64,000 nucleotides of DNA from Guadua angustifolia (taxonomy: Eukaryota > Streptophyta > Magnoliopsida > Poales > Poaceae), in contig CM070510.1 of the NCBI GenBank assembly GCA_036346375.1, positions 63,832,376-63,896,375 of the forward strand, given 5' to 3'. The position numbers were made by a program, and so were the translations under genes. The notes under the pieces were generated by a model. The model saw only the letters and a list, made by a program, of their open reading frames with translations. It had not been told where the DNA came from and searched no databases. Of this stretch, positions 22,406-34,842 are shown in pieces. The stretch's first letter is position 1; the number at the start of each line of letters is the position of its first letter.

Positions 22406-23400
22406 GTTAGGTTTCACGAATATCTTAGATCCTACGTCGTGAAGGTCGGGCGCACCCTCGTTTCATTTGGTATCAGAGCTCCAGTTGCCACGGTGAGAGT
22501 TAGTTACCATTTAGTATTCTTGCAAACTCAATTCAATATTTAGTTGTCGATTCCAGATTAGTGATGATCTGATTTCAACGGTCATAGGATAGGGTTGGTT
22601 GAGATGTCGAACTTTTGTTCTCTCTCTTCAGGTTCTATCAGCTGTGCGATTAGGTTTTCATTTTTTTGGAGTTGTATCCTTATCTTGAGTCCTTTTGTAT
22701 CTATCTACTTAGTACTATCGAGTCTATAATTTTTGGTTGAGTCATTGATGATCACCATCCATATACAGTACAACAACTAGCATGAGTTGAGGACGACTCA
22801 TTTTTGAAGAAAGGGAGAATGATATGGATATTAGAAGCTACACCAGAATCAATCTCGACTATTTTGCTACACCAGAATCAATCTCGACTATTTTAGTATT
22901 CATATGCTATATCATTGGAAAGATATGGAAGTCTAGTTTAAAGCGCTTTAAACCATGCATCGTTTTAACTTCCGAAGCAAAAGTTATGACCATTTAAGTA
23001 GAAGCTGTAAAGGTTATTTTGTGGGTGTGCGAAATTAAAAGAAGACTCCTCCATCAATATAACTGTCGACGTTTAGGGAACGGGTTCCCCGCCGAGCTTA
23101 CTTGTTGAATGAGGGATTAACCAGGGCCCCTTTCCTGCAAAGGTGTTGCGTCCGGAGGATTGCCAAGCTGAGAGGATGGATGGTCGGAAGCTCAAAAGGG
23201 ACAATAGATAAGAGATTTTTATCCTGGTTCGGACCTCTCACGAAGGAGATAACAACCCTACGTCCAGTGGCTTTACTACTGCTTGAGTGTTTACAGGGCG
23301 CTTGGCGCGAATGTGTCTTTCTCTCTTTTCTCCTCTTCTTACAGACGCTCTTGGGTGTTTCTTACAACTTCCGACCCCCCTAAATGCTTCTTACAGTGGG
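22406..23400 (+). mobile_element. Debris of another LTR retrotransposon (LTR end, tRNA-Met PBS, pol tail)
   Basis: At 22468-22479 there is TGGTATCAGAGC, the primer-binding site complementary to initiator tRNA-Met, preceded by an LTR-like end (...tttca, 22465). Near 22788-22815, 'gaggacgactcatttttgaagaaagggagaatgat' resembles the tail that usually follows gypsy pol, so the interior has been deleted. Around 23205-23260 a further scrap (ggttcggacctctcacgaaggagataacaaccc) resembles a different LTR. No intact genes. Confidence 0.55.
22837..22894. repeat. Perfect 29-bp tandem duplication
   Basis: The unit starting gctacaccagaatcaatctc occurs twice without a spacer (22837-22865 and 22866-22894). 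It is exact by eye, so it is a recent slippage or repair event. Confidence 0.9.
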
Positions 23401-23511
23401 GTATTTTTTCTCCTGAAACATGACAAAAAGCATTAGAAGTGCAATAGAAGAGCAATTACATAGTTGAATTTATAAAGAATTAACAACAATACATGAAACA
23501 TGACACAAGGC

Positions 23512-26500
23512 TTACTTTGTAGGTTTGTTTGCATCAACAATTGTTCCATCTATGTCTGTCCTAACATAATTAGTATCTCCAGTGGCAACATTCAACCTTT
23601 CATTAGTACCTAGATCAGGCAATGACGCATCTACTTCATTATCATGCTCTTCATTTATCTCATTTGTGTCGTCACACATGTCATAGAAGTCACGTGGTTT
23701 TGACTGAACAACAGCACACCACTCAATATCAATGGGATCTTTAACATAGTAAACTTGAGTGGCCTGGGAAGCTAAAATGAAAGGCTCGTCTGATATCTTC
23801 ACACCAGTATTGAATAAATGCTTGAAATTGACAGTAGTGACACCAAATTGATCGGTTTTCACCCATTTGTCTTGTATGCGGTTGTCAACCCAATCACATT
23901 TGAAGAGCACTACATTTCCTCTATGGTCATAGTCTAACTCAAGAATTTCCTTTATAATACCATAATATGTCTTGTTTCCTATTAGTAGGTTGTCATTGTT
24001 TCCCCTTTCAAAACATGTAGTCTGAGCAACTAGAGCTACTCCACTACATTGAACCGGCCTACCCACGTCATACGACTATGTATGAAAATTGAGCCCATTT
24101 ATTGTATAGCTATTATACTTCCGTGCAACCATGCTTGGCTCCTTAGCTAAAATTTTTATTTCTTCTACTATTTCCTCACCCAGTTTTGCCACCTGTGAAT
24201 ATGGAAGACAAATGTTAAACTGAAATGGAACTCCATGAGAAATCACATGTTGATTAAGTTATGTGCCTACTTACATGCAACCTAAACCACTCATGGAAGG
24301 TCTCATGCTGAACACGACTGATTTCACATTGATTTTGAAGACCAATTGAGGAAAGATAGTCAACATGCTTGCTGCAAAGACTTTGCTTTTAGCAATACAA
24401 GATATGAACATGAAAGATCCTTATAGCAAAGAAATAATTTGGATAGCTTACTTCAAGTAAGGTTCTATATTGTCGTAGTTGAACAGGACATATCTATGTG
24501 CTTGAGCCAGGTTTTGTGATCTAATGTCACAAAACCCTTACCAGCCAATCCTCGACCAATGTTGCAGAAAAAAGGAGTGGTACTGATGATTTCCCTATGC
24601 AAACCATCATCATTTCTTACTCTTCGAGTAAATCGAGTCTCACCTTGCAAATAGCGAGAACAGAACGTAAGACTCTCATCAAACAAATAGCTCTCCGCAA
24701 TCGATCCCTCCGGATGACTTCTAGTACGAACATAGCCCTTACACCTCATCAAATACCTGTAAAGATTCCTAAGTTATCTGTAAATTAACTTGTAATAATA
24801 CATATTTTTTTTACTAAGAATACTTTTAGAAATTACCTCTCTATAGGATACATATTCCGAAAATGCCTTTGGACCAAAGCAATTCTTGCTTGGGTAGGAA
24901 GATGAACCATCAAGTGTACCATAAGATCAAAAAAGATGGGAGGAATATAGTCTCAAGAAGGCTTAAGGTCTCACTATTTTCGCTTCTAGTTTTTGCATCT
25001 CACTTACGCTGAATAACGGTGAGTACATTTTCTTGAAAAAATTGCTTACGAATCGGTCTTTGACCGACTTTTTCTGGCAGTATCCTTCTGATGGCAAGTG
25101 GAAGTAAATGCTGTAGAAGAACATGGTTATCATGGCTATTTAGTCCAATTATCTTTTTCTCATTAACATGCACGTTACGACGTATATCAGATGCATAACC
25201 GTCAGGAAACTTAACTCCTTTTAGCACTTCACAAAATAACTTCTTCTCGGTAGAACTCATAGAGTAAGGTGCTGGAGGTAAATAAAATTTATCTTCTACT
25301 TCAACAGGATGAAGATCCCTTCTAATGTCTAGAGACTGAAGGTCCAATCGAGAATTCAAATTATCCTTAGACTTCCCATCAATGCCCAAAAGTGTGTTAA
25401 TTATGTTATCACATACATTCTTCTCTATGTGCATGACATCTAAATTATGCCGCAACAGTAAGTCCTTCCAATATGGCAACTTGAACCAAATAGACCTCCT
25501 TTTCCAAATGATCAATGGCTCCCCCTCCTGCCGCTTCTGATTTTTGTTGGCTTCTTCCTAGATGGATCTTTCCCAAAAACCGTATCAATATTTTCTGTTT
25601 GCACCAAAACCTCCTCCCCAGAAAGTGGCCTAGGTGCTGACCTAAGCTCGGTTTTACCATCAAATGAATTAGCATCAAACCTAAATGTATGGTTTGCATG
25701 TAAGAACCTACGATGTCCCATATAGCAAGTCTTGCTACCTTTTTTCAAACGTAAAGAGCATGTATACGAGTGGCATTCAAGGCATGCTCCTTCACCAGAG
25801 GTAACACATCCAGCCACATAGCCTAGACCTGGGTAATCAGTAATGGTGCACAATATAGCAGCACGCAATTGAAAGTACTCATCTTTGGAGGCATCAAAAG
25901 TTCTAACACCTTTATCAAACGTATCTACCATATCATCGACTAGTGGCTCAAGATAGACATCCATATCACTACCAGGAGCTTTTTGACCTGGAATTATCAA
26001 TGAGAGAATGAAATTTGGTTGCTTCATAGACATCCAAGGTGGAAAATTATATGGAATCAAGATAACAGGCCAAATGCTGTAACCAACATTCAAGGACCTG
26101 AGTGGATTAAAACCATCTGTAGCTACCGCAAGTCTAATATTGCGGCTATCTGAAGCAAATTCAGGATGTCTATGGTCAAAATCCTTCCAAAGAGGAGAAT
26201 CTGCAGGATGCCTAAGTAAACCGTCCTTTTTGCGCTCTTCATCGTGCCATCTCGTGTCAGTTGCAGTTCGAGAGGACACAAACAACCTTTGAAGCCTTCT
26301 TTTTATTGGAAAATAGCGAAGAACTTTATTAGGAACCTTGTGTACACGTTTTCCATCTAGACTTTGCTTTTCTGATTTCCATCGTGATGTTCCACATGTT
26401 GGACAACATCCATCATTAGCATGGTCCTTCTAAAATAGAATGCAATCATTTTCACATGCATGAATACTAACATACCCAAGTCCTAGGCATTTAACCATTT

Positions 26501-27184
26501 TCTTAGCTTCATTGTAGTTTTTAGGTAGTATCAACCCATCAGGGAAAGCATCTTTTAGTAGATCTAGTAGTCGGTCAAAACTTTTATCAGTCCATCCTCC
26601 AAGCAATTTGAGATGAAGTAGTCTAACTAGGAAACGTAGCTTTGAAAAGTTCTTACACCCTGGATATAGATCTTGACCATGATCATCTGCTAACTTTTGA
26701 AGAGCTTCTAAATCTTCGTTGGGCTGCTCCAAACCACCATCGTTCTCGAAATCCCTATTATTGTCTAAACCACATGCTAAGTCTCGAAGCAAATCGGAAA
26801 TGTCATCATCTTCGTCTGAATCCTCCCCAACATCGGCCTCATTGCAGTCATGAGTATTCACAAAAGAGAAGCTTGCTTCTCCATGATAAGCCCATGTTGT
26901 GTACTCTTCTTGAAACCCCTCACATATTAAGTGCACACGTACTTCACTTGCTTCTCTCCACAAAGAGTTAACACATTTTTTGCAAGGGCATAGTATTTTG
27001 TTTCCTTTTGCTGAATTACTAAATGCATAACCTAGGAATCTATTCACTCCATCTAAATAGACCTTTGTGTGCCTACATATTGAATATATGCAACATGTTA
27101 GTTGAAATATTTACTATTGCTAGCATCTAATAAATGTAAAAAATATATGATGTACCTAGGCGCATCCATCCAACTCTTATCCAT
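23512..27184 (-). pseudogene. CACTA transposase (TNPD-like), disrupted by a stop and a frameshift
   Basis: The start codon at 27184 opens a 29-nt first exon (MDKSWMDAPR). A GT/AG intron joins it at 27072 to HTKVYLDGVNRFLGYAFSNS, and CPCKKC follows, forming the transposase-associated zinc domain. A single TAG near 26430 replaces one residue after ACENDCILF. The frame then continues with KDHANDGCCPTCGTSRW and the tnp2 catalytic region (LAVATDGFNPL, SIWPVILIPYNFPPWM, GLGYVAGCVTSGEGACLECH) to about 25512. There a frameshift leads into LPYWKDLLLRHNLDVMHIEK. DUF4218-like (SHPEGSIAESYLFDESLTFC, 24465-24752) and DUF4216-like (23512-24066) regions follow in further exons. Domain order is complete, but these breaks should abolish full-length protein. 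Confidence 0.9.
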
Positions 27185-28115
27185 GCTGCACCCTTGCTAG
27201 CAATATCAATAAGCTATCTAAATTCAATACACATATTGTAAGTGTCAATATATATAGCTGAATAAACTAGTAGTTACTATAAACATGCATATAATAAATA
27301 GTAACAGTCTTACTTCATCCTAGAAACCATGCAAATAAAAAAGGACAACATAACATAGTAACAACATAAGATAGAAACTATGCAACTGTAATGTCGTTTC
27401 ATACCCACATCAATTTTATAGGATGGTAACAACATAATAAGAAAGGACAATAAGGAAAGGGAGTACGTTACCTATTCAGACACTCTTCAAAGAAGTCAAG
27501 TACTGCTAATGTTGTTGTTATCGAGATGCTAGGTCAAATGATTTGCAGTAGTGTGCATGCCATCCTCTTGATCCTAACAAGGAAGAAGAACCAACCTTAA
27601 CTAGGAAAATAATAACCATAAGATAGCTCTTGTTAAGCAGTACATGTTGCACATCAATATGGAGCCAACTAAAAATATTGCATCAACTCAAAAGTAAATA
27701 AGTTAGTAATCTCCTTTACACACACATACTATTACATTACTACCTTTAACAGTATGGAGTGAGAGGGGTTAATGCTTTCATTTCTAAATCTGAGGCATAT
27801 GTGAGAAATTGAAACCCTTAATTTTTATGCTAGCGATTGTTTTTGAACCTTTCCGTGATCTATGTTATCTTCTATTTCACTAGGAATAATAAGGTCAAAA
27901 ATATAGGATGAAGCTATTAGGTTCAGTTAGCAAAGCAAAGCATGTGTATCCCTTTGGAAATTCCTACCTGCTAAAGAAGCCACATATCACTACTGTTAAA
28001 ATTTCAGTGGTAAGCAATGCGCAATTTCTTTTGAGGGATCGAGGCAAATTCCTCCTGCTTTGCTCTTTGCATGGAAACACTAAGCATCAACCGCACCAAC
28101 CCAAGTGGAAACAAT

Positions 28116-28177
28116 TATTGCATTACTAACTAGTTTCGCACCCTAAGTATTGCATTACTAACTAGTTTCGCACCCTA
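28116..28177. repeat. 30-bp direct duplication
   Basis: The unit tattgcattactaactag...caccc(ta) occurs at 28116-28145 and 28148-28177, with a 2-bp spacer. It lies upstream of the CACTA transposase gene, inside the element. Confidence 0.88.
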
Positions 28178-28389
28178 GGTTTATAATGGATAACCTGTGA
28201 AACCAAATAAATAACCTCCATTGAAATGCTAACAATATGTAAAATGAACTAAATCTCCTACCCCTCAGCTATAAAATCAAGTGAATTATTAGCAATCAAT
28301 ACATCAATCTGGAAGCATCACGAATAACTACATGGGTAAGAAAAGCCAGAACTAATTAACACCTCAGGAACACCAGCCCCAAACTACAA

Positions 28390-29200
28390 AACTCATAAAC
28401 TAGGTAACAAATGCATCATATTGATTGGGGAATAGGAAGTGGAGGCAACGCTGAACAATCTCACCTCGGCAGCAGGGGGATGGATGAGACGCCTGGTTGG
28501 GGAAGAGGAAGGGGAGGCGATGCCGGGTTGATGTAGACGAACCGGAGGCGACGCCAGGCCGGGGAAGAAGAGGAGGCACCGCCGATTCGGTGTCGAGGCG
28601 GAAGGATGGCTGTGGAGAGGAAGCAAGAAGGTCCGGTGGTGGCTCCAATCGCCGGCCGGTAGCGGCGATGCGAGGAAGTCTGGTGTGCGCGCCGAACCCT
28701 AGCGGCAAGTCGAGGCTTGGCTTGACGGCGAAGAGGCGCAGCGGGCTCGACGACCGCGCATGCCGAGGAGCTTGGAGGCACTGAGCGAGGCGATGTTGGC
28801 GCTGAACGGCATTTGATGGGAGACGCCACGACGATGTAGGGATTCCAACAGAACCATGGGCAGGCGTCCGGCTTCAGTAGGCGGTGAGTCGGCTTATAGG
28901 CTCGGTCACAGGCGGCATGGCCGGAGGGCCGGCATGGGGGAGGCGCAAGGAGGGCGGCGGCGGCGGGCGGGGCGGCAAGGCGGGAGGTAGCACGGCGCCA
29001 TGGGCATGGGCGAGGGGCGCTGGTGGGATCGATTTAGGGATTTGGCGCGGGGAGGCGGCGTATATACTGGGGGGAAGGCGCGATACTGGGGGAAGAACGC
29101 GTGGGATATGTGGTTTTGGGGAAAAGGATGAAAAACCTAGCTAGCGCGCTACAGCGGCCTTTCATATCCCGCCGAATTATTTTGCCACGCGCGCTCAGAT
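28390..29200. other. GC-rich part of the CACTA element 5' region
   Basis: G/C-rich sequence gives many overlapping reading frames on both strands, none with a recognisable domain. CACTA elements often have GC-rich 5' regions or captured host fragments; no host gene was recognised here. Confidence 0.4.
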
Positions 29201-29455
29201 CTCTTCTGATCATATTTGCCGACACATAATCAGTCATAACATATTTACCGACAGACCATTTGACCCTAAAACATGATATTTACCGACACATAATTAGTTC
29301 TTAATACAAATATAATTGCCGACAGACAATCAGACCATGAAATATGTATTACCGACAAATAGTCTGTTGCTTCAATTTGCCGACAGATAGTTTGTTGGTG
29401 GTTACGTATTATTTCCGACAATCGTCTGACGGTAATATTGTGTCATGGTGTAGTG
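29200..29455 (-). repeat. CACTA subterminal repeats and terminus
   Basis: The motif (t/a)(t/a)gCCGACA(c/g)A or its variant occurs at least six times (near 29218, 29249, 29281, 29309, 29352 and 29379), often with 'agtctg/aatcag' nearby. The array ends at the CACTA terminus (29455). Such arrays are the transposase-binding regions of En/Spm elements. Confidence 0.82.
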
Positions 29456-31242
29456 TCAGGAAACTGAGGCGCATGCTCGGGGACGAGCTTAGTCATGGTC
29501 GGGGCAGACCCATCAAGTAGTCTGTCCGAGAATCTTCCTTGGGGACACCGTCCAAGGACAAGTATGGTCGGCCGAAGATTGGATGCTGGGGTATGATGGT
29601 CTTTATGGAAATTATCCAATCCCCGACAATAACCTTCCACATACCTTCATAGTACTTGTGTTCATACCTAGCTAAGAGGGTTGTTCCTAGTATAAATACC
29701 CAATGTACTCCTCTATTGTAAGCAGTGAAAAGTAAAAAATGTTGTTATGAGAATTTTTTAGAATCATCCACCATAGCTTCTTTTTCACCATGGAATGGCT
29801 GTATGGAGGGATCCTTATCCACCCCGGTCGTTTGATGACTCTTAGTGTAGTTGGGTGAATGAGTTGATTCAGGTTGCTGTATTGAGACAACAGTTGATTT
29901 TAAGTACATTTGTCAAGTTGCACTGTTATCTTGACTGTTTACAGCTAGTTATCCTACATGAAGATTGGATACCCCTTGTATCATTATGTTTGATGTTTAT
30001 ACTGTTGGTGAATGATTTTGAGGTGGATATAAATATTTATTGTTGGATGTGTGACTTTGGGAGTGGCTTCAACCTCACACCACTCCGTTTCCCGTGGGTA
30101 AAGAGGCAAGTGCATGATAGAACAATAGATGGTTGTTTATTCTTGCTCTTGATTATCTACATTACTCGCCATGCTATATCAATATGATCTGATATGATGA
30201 TGGTATATGGTGAATGATTTTGGGAAAGTATTACATCACTTGCATTCATGTCATGAATAGTACATATTAGCTAGTTCCATGAGGAAGTCATATAATTAAT
30301 CCGGAGTGCATATGCCAGGTCGGTGAGAAAGTTATATGACTAAGTTTTGAGTGCTCTTGAGCAAGACCTACTTCAGTAAGATCCTTCATGGGATGAAAGG
30401 GAATGAGGGTGTGACACCGATGAGTGTGGACTGAGCTATACTGATATAAGCTATGAGATGTGCATATCAGCATTTGCATTGCATCGGCTGAATGAGGACT
30501 AATGAGATAAATGGTTATGTATTGAGTCATTTGCATTGCATCAGATATGAATGAGGATTAATGAGATAAATGGTTATGTATTGAGTTGTGGACTCATCCG
30601 AAGATGATTAATGAGGCGAATGTGACAAATTGCTTTGCTATTATTGTATTATGCAGTTGCTGATTTTAAATGTGATAAATGGTCATATCATTATTTTATT
30701 ATGTACTTGTTGAGTTGTGGGCTCACTCTTACTTACTTTAATGTTTTAGATGATCATTGAAGGCGACATACATGGGATGGAAGTAGCGTCACTTTGTCAC
30801 TTCTCATATCATCTTCACAATAATTTAGAATTAGTGTTCACTTATGAATAAGATGGGCATGTGAGCTTAGTCGGTTGTCTTTGTTAAAAATTGAGAAGTG
30901 TGGTTGTTTATCTGTTGGGTGTGCTTGGACGTTTGGTTCAAAGTCTTATTATTATTGTGTTGTTATTTAAATGTTATGCAAATTTATTGTTATTGATAGC
31001 TTAATAGTGGAGATAATTATTTAGGTTGCATGCCGAAATTATGGTACCCTATTATTGGTCTTGTTTCTTTCATTGCTACTAGGTAAATTGTCATTTGATC
31101 TAGTTATTTTTTAGTTGGTGTTTAGCGGTTAAGAGGTGAAGTCTTGCTAAAATTTATGTGTACAGTGGCTAAGAGTTAGCAAAAAAGTACGATGAAGTGA
31201 CATTCAGGACACATGTAGTGCTAGAGTGTTACACTTATTACC
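29456..31242. other. Retroelement-like debris, no gene recognised
   Basis: 29460-29800 has LTR-like traits on the plus strand: TATAAATACCC near 29691 followed by 'tcctctattgtaagcagtg'. A related phrase (ctcccctctattgtaagagg) appears at 32920, so both may be LTR scraps of one family. The rest is AT-rich without recognisable domains. Confidence 0.35.
30471..30585. repeat. ~57-bp tandem duplication
   Basis: catttgcattgcatc...gaatgagga(c/t)taatgagataaatggttatgtattgag occurs at 30471-30526 and again at 30528-30585 with few differences. Confidence 0.85.
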
Positions 31243-32600
31243 TTAAAGAAATGCAAACCATGCTCTCCTGATCTTAAAATAGAGAGTAGCCATCCGACTA
31301 GTTAAACCCTGAACTTCCTTCACTGTAGTAGATGGTTTCAAGGCTTCAATAGCCTGAATCTTCTCAGGATTTACTTCAATACCTCTAGAACAAACAAGAA
31401 AATCAAGCAACTTTCTAGAAGAAACTTCAAATATAGACTTTCTTGGATTCAACTTAATTTCATGTTTTTTAGATTATCAAAGGTTTCAACCAGGTTTGAC
31501 AAATGGTTAGAACTTTTCTTACTCTTTACAATGAGATCATCAACATGAGCTTGTAAATTTTGCCCTATTTGACTAATAAAATTCTTCTGTATAAGGCGTT
31601 GGTACATGGCTTCAGTATTTTTCTGCCCAAATGGCATCTTCTTGTAGTAGTAGACACCAAATGAGGTTATGAAGGAGTTTCTCTTCATCTTTTGTTGCCA
31701 TGCTTATTTCATGATAACCTGAGTATACATTCAAAAAACGCATTAGCTCGCAACCCACTGTTGAGTTGACTAATTGGTTAATTCGGAGTAAAGGAAAATC
31801 ATCCTTTGGACAAGTGGTATTTAAACTGGTAAAATCGATGCACATACGCCACATACCATTTGCTTTTTTGACCATGATCGGGTTCACAAGCCAATTAGGA
31901 TGACCAACTTCGTGGATGAAACTAGCTTCCAAGAGTTTGCTCAACTCTTGTCGGATGCCATTTTTTTGATCAGGAGCGAATCGCCTAAGCTTCTCCTTCA
32001 CTAGTCGTACGTCAAATCATATGGCCAATCTATGCTCTATTACTTCCCTTAGGACCTCAGGCATGTCGGATGGTTTCCACGTAAACACATATGTGTTAAC
32101 CCGGAGTAAAGCAATGAGCGCTTCTTCCTATTTATCTTCCAATCTTGATCCTGTCAGAACAGTTTTTGATAGGTCAGTAGGATCAATGGGAACTTGCTTG
32201 ATTTGTTCATTTAGTTGAGGAATTGCTTTTTGCTTTTCCACCTAGTTAGGCTTTTCAGCCTTACCAGGTTTTCCTACATCATTAACATCGTTTAATGGTA
32301 ACTGATCGATAATTTAAGTAATTTGTGATTGCAATTAAGTGCAGTAACTTGGTTATCTTGCACATTAATTACACCTTTAGGGCCAGGTATCTTAATGCTC
32401 TGGTAGGCGTGATGCGTAACTACCATGAATTTTGTCAATGAAGGTCTACCCAAAATAGCATCATATCCTAATTCAAAGTCAACAATCTCAAATGAAATCA
32501 ACTACATTATTGGCATCCCCAAAGGTGACAGGTAACATGATCTGTCTCACATGAGTTACCGATGGACCAGTACAATCCTATAAAATTGATTTGCAACAAT
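31243..32600 (-). pseudogene. Second, more decayed Tat-lineage pol fragment (protease and reverse transcriptase)
   Basis: Minus-strand frames show FELGYDAILGRPSLTKFMVV and KIPGPKGVINVQ (protease end), then LLEASFIHEVGHPNWLVNPI, MWRMCIDFTSLNTTCPKDDF, LRFLNVYSGYHEISMATKDE, FGVYYYKKMPFGQKN and LQAHVDDLIVKS (HVDD at the catalytic site), then VNPEKIQAIEAL. Order and motifs match the 17.9-19.7 kb element, but the copy is more diverged, frameshifted and has no integrase. It is an independent older insertion. Confidence 0.85.
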
Positions 32601-32601
32601 T

Positions 32602-33184
32602 TTAATCTTAAAACGAGTAACTTTAATGTCCAAACTTGGAGTGAAGTGTTCTTGGACTTTCGTAGATGCTTACAACATCATCTCAATTTCACTCCATTAT
32701 GAGAAGTTCAAATTTTGCTTTATTTTATATTTACATTGGCCGATAAGTTTCAACCTATTAGTTCACCAAAATTAGTTATCTATGTGTATTTTTTTATTTT
32801 TATGGTAGAGTCTTGTTCTAAATATGATATAGGTTAGAAGATAGAGTAGGATTTGTCCACTTTGGCCGAATCAAAGGTGGAACACACTCCATCCATGTGT
32901 GTTATATATTTGTGACACTCCCCTCTATTGTAAGAGGGCAGAGAGATTAGAAATTATGAGTTGGGTTATATGAAATAAAGAAAAACCTTTGCACATCATG
33001 ATTGGAGTGATTGCTTTGAGTTGAGAGAGAGGGAGAGTTGCTACAAATAAGAGAAGAGAGTTGATTGTGCAAGTTAAAGACTCGTCGTTTTCAAATTGTG
33101 CCAAGGAACCCCTTGTAATTCTATCTTTTCATATTGGTTTACAAGTTATTGTGTCTGTTACCATGAAAGATGGGGTATCTCACC
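32602..33184. other. LTR-like or leader sequence, no gene
   Basis: Contains tgttatatatttgtgac...cctctattgtaagagg and later 'gaaataaagaaaaacc', which resemble the promoter and polyadenylation part of an LTR on the plus strand. Boundaries and family were not determined. Confidence 0.3.
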
Positions 33185-33186
33185 TA

Positions 33187-34188
33187 CTCCCTCCAGTTAG
33201 GAAAAGCTGTCGTTTTGGACCAGAATCCAGATACCAAGGTGGAGGTGGTTGTTACTCATTTACCCCTAATTACTTCAATATAGATCACTTCTTCACGTGC
33301 TACTCTCTAAAACTTGCTCCATCGTCACCAGTGCTCTGTGACCTCCGTCGCAGCCACTCTCGGTCTCCCTCGAATGGTGGAAAGCGGGACAGAGCCAAGG
33401 ACCCTGCTGAGGTCCTCTGATCCAACAAGACATGGCACGACTTGGATAACTCCAACCCCTATGCTCGATAGGTACTTAGCCCCCTCTTGCCCCACTTCTC
33501 TCTCCCTATGCTTTTTTGCCCCTGCTATTTTGAATTGTACGCAATCTTCTCTATCCAATCTCTTCCTGTGAGCTCATGGATGGGGTGGCAATGGATCGAT
33601 TCTGTGGTGAGTAGTGGTAGTGGCGGCACAGGCAACGATGGCACAATGGCTTAGGGCAACTAACGGCGACGGCCACTTGGAGAAGAAGCATAGTGGCTTG
33701 GGGGCAGCGAGCAGCAGCAGGGGGTGGCACCGCTTAGAGTGGTGGCCAACGGCGATGTTGACCTCACCCTGGAGGGAAGGGAAGGGAAGGGAGCTCACGG
33801 GAAGATGGGACGGGGAAGACATTAACAAAACTATGAGTAGTGCTAGTACTAGCTGCAGGTTCCGTTCTCGTCTTCTAGCTTGCCCATCGTTCTTTGCAAG
33901 TAGTGCTAGTAGTACCAGTAGTAGATGGCCACACACAGGAGTACTTTGATTCTCACTTCTCAACGGTGCATTCAAGAGCACATGTTCCCATGAGCTTTCG
34001 GAATTGATCCAACAGTTAATTAGGAGCATAAGTGACAGAGCAAGCTTAATTCATGGAGCTTTGGGAGTTGCATGCAACAGTTAATCAGGGGCATAAGTGA
34101 CCGAATAAGCCTAATTCAACCCAAATGACATGTTTTCTTGTACTATTGGAATTTGCCCCAAACAACATCTTTTAACGACTGGAGGGAG
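33187..34188. mobile_element. Stowaway-type element, unusually long (~1 kb)
   Basis: The left end (after TA, 33185-33186) reads CTCCCTCCAGTTAGGAAAAG and the right end is the inverse of CTCCCTCCAGTCGTTAAAAG, followed by TA at 34189-34190. The two ends share about 30 bp of related inverted sequence. Typical Stowaway MITEs are 70-350 bp. Here the interior (about 33290-34040) is GC-rich and codes for nothing recognised on either strand, so it may be a captured or nested segment. Confidence 0.7.
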
Positions 34189-34197
34189 TATTACTTA

Positions 34198-34432
34198 GGG
34201 TGTGTTTGGTACAGCCTCAGCTTTACCAGATCTGTGGATCTAGTGGAGCTGGGTATTTCTAGTTCCACCAGATCCGTAGAGCTGGAGCTGTTGGTACGTT
34301 AAGAGTGTTTAGATAAGTCATCTTGTTTACATTTTAGACTAAAAATATAAACTTAATTCACTTTATTTTAGCCTATAAGTTTCAGATCTCAGGTAGATCT
34401 AGTTAGAATCTAGAGCTCTACCAAACAGGGTC
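34198..34432. mobile_element. Tourist/Harbinger-type MITE with TTA target duplication
   Basis: Flanked by TTA at 34195-34197 and 34433-34435. Ends are GGGTGTGTTTGGTA and the inverse of GACCCTGTTTGGTA. The body contains the phrase 'catcttgtttacatttta...acttaattcactttattttagcctata', which recurs at about 59015-59080, so the two belong to one family. Confidence 0.8.
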
Positions 34433-34842
34433 TTAGTGATTCCCGCTAGTTGATCCGTGTAAGGTTGCTCATTAGTGTCGCTTACTGAAACATAGAAAGG
34501 GCTTATTTAACCATTATTTCAGCAAGAACAAACAAACAAACAAACAAATATTGGCATGTGACTGGATATATAATCCGGCGATGCAGATTTTATCCGCTAA
34601 TCAAAACTATCCACTTAGCTAGAACGATCTTTAGTTTCTCCTAAAACTCGATATCTATTTTTTACCGATTATAGCTGGCACAACTCCATCACAAATATAG
34701 CTAGGCTGCATGTTGCAACAGCATATGAAACTAATATAAGGGCGCCAAATTTATTAGCACACTTATCTACTCGAACTAGCATGAAGCCTCCAAACGATGC
34801 TCATCAGTCATCACATCAAGTATTCAAATTGGCTAGCTAGGA

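Larger units (their letters stand above)
23400..29455 (-). mobile_element. CACTA (En/Spm) transposon, one terminus present
   Basis: The 5' end is at 29455, where the minus strand begins CACTACACCATGACAC. Behind it lie many subterminal (A/T)NCCGACAGA motifs. The transposase gene runs inward on the minus strand with all expected domains. No matching CACTA terminus or subterminal repeats were found near 22400-23500, so the 3' end appears lost and the left boundary given is approximate. Confidence 0.82.

Noticed and set aside
28390..29150. Overlapping GC-rich frames that look gene-like
   Set aside because: They occur on both strands with no domain or splice structure and sit in the CACTA 5' region.
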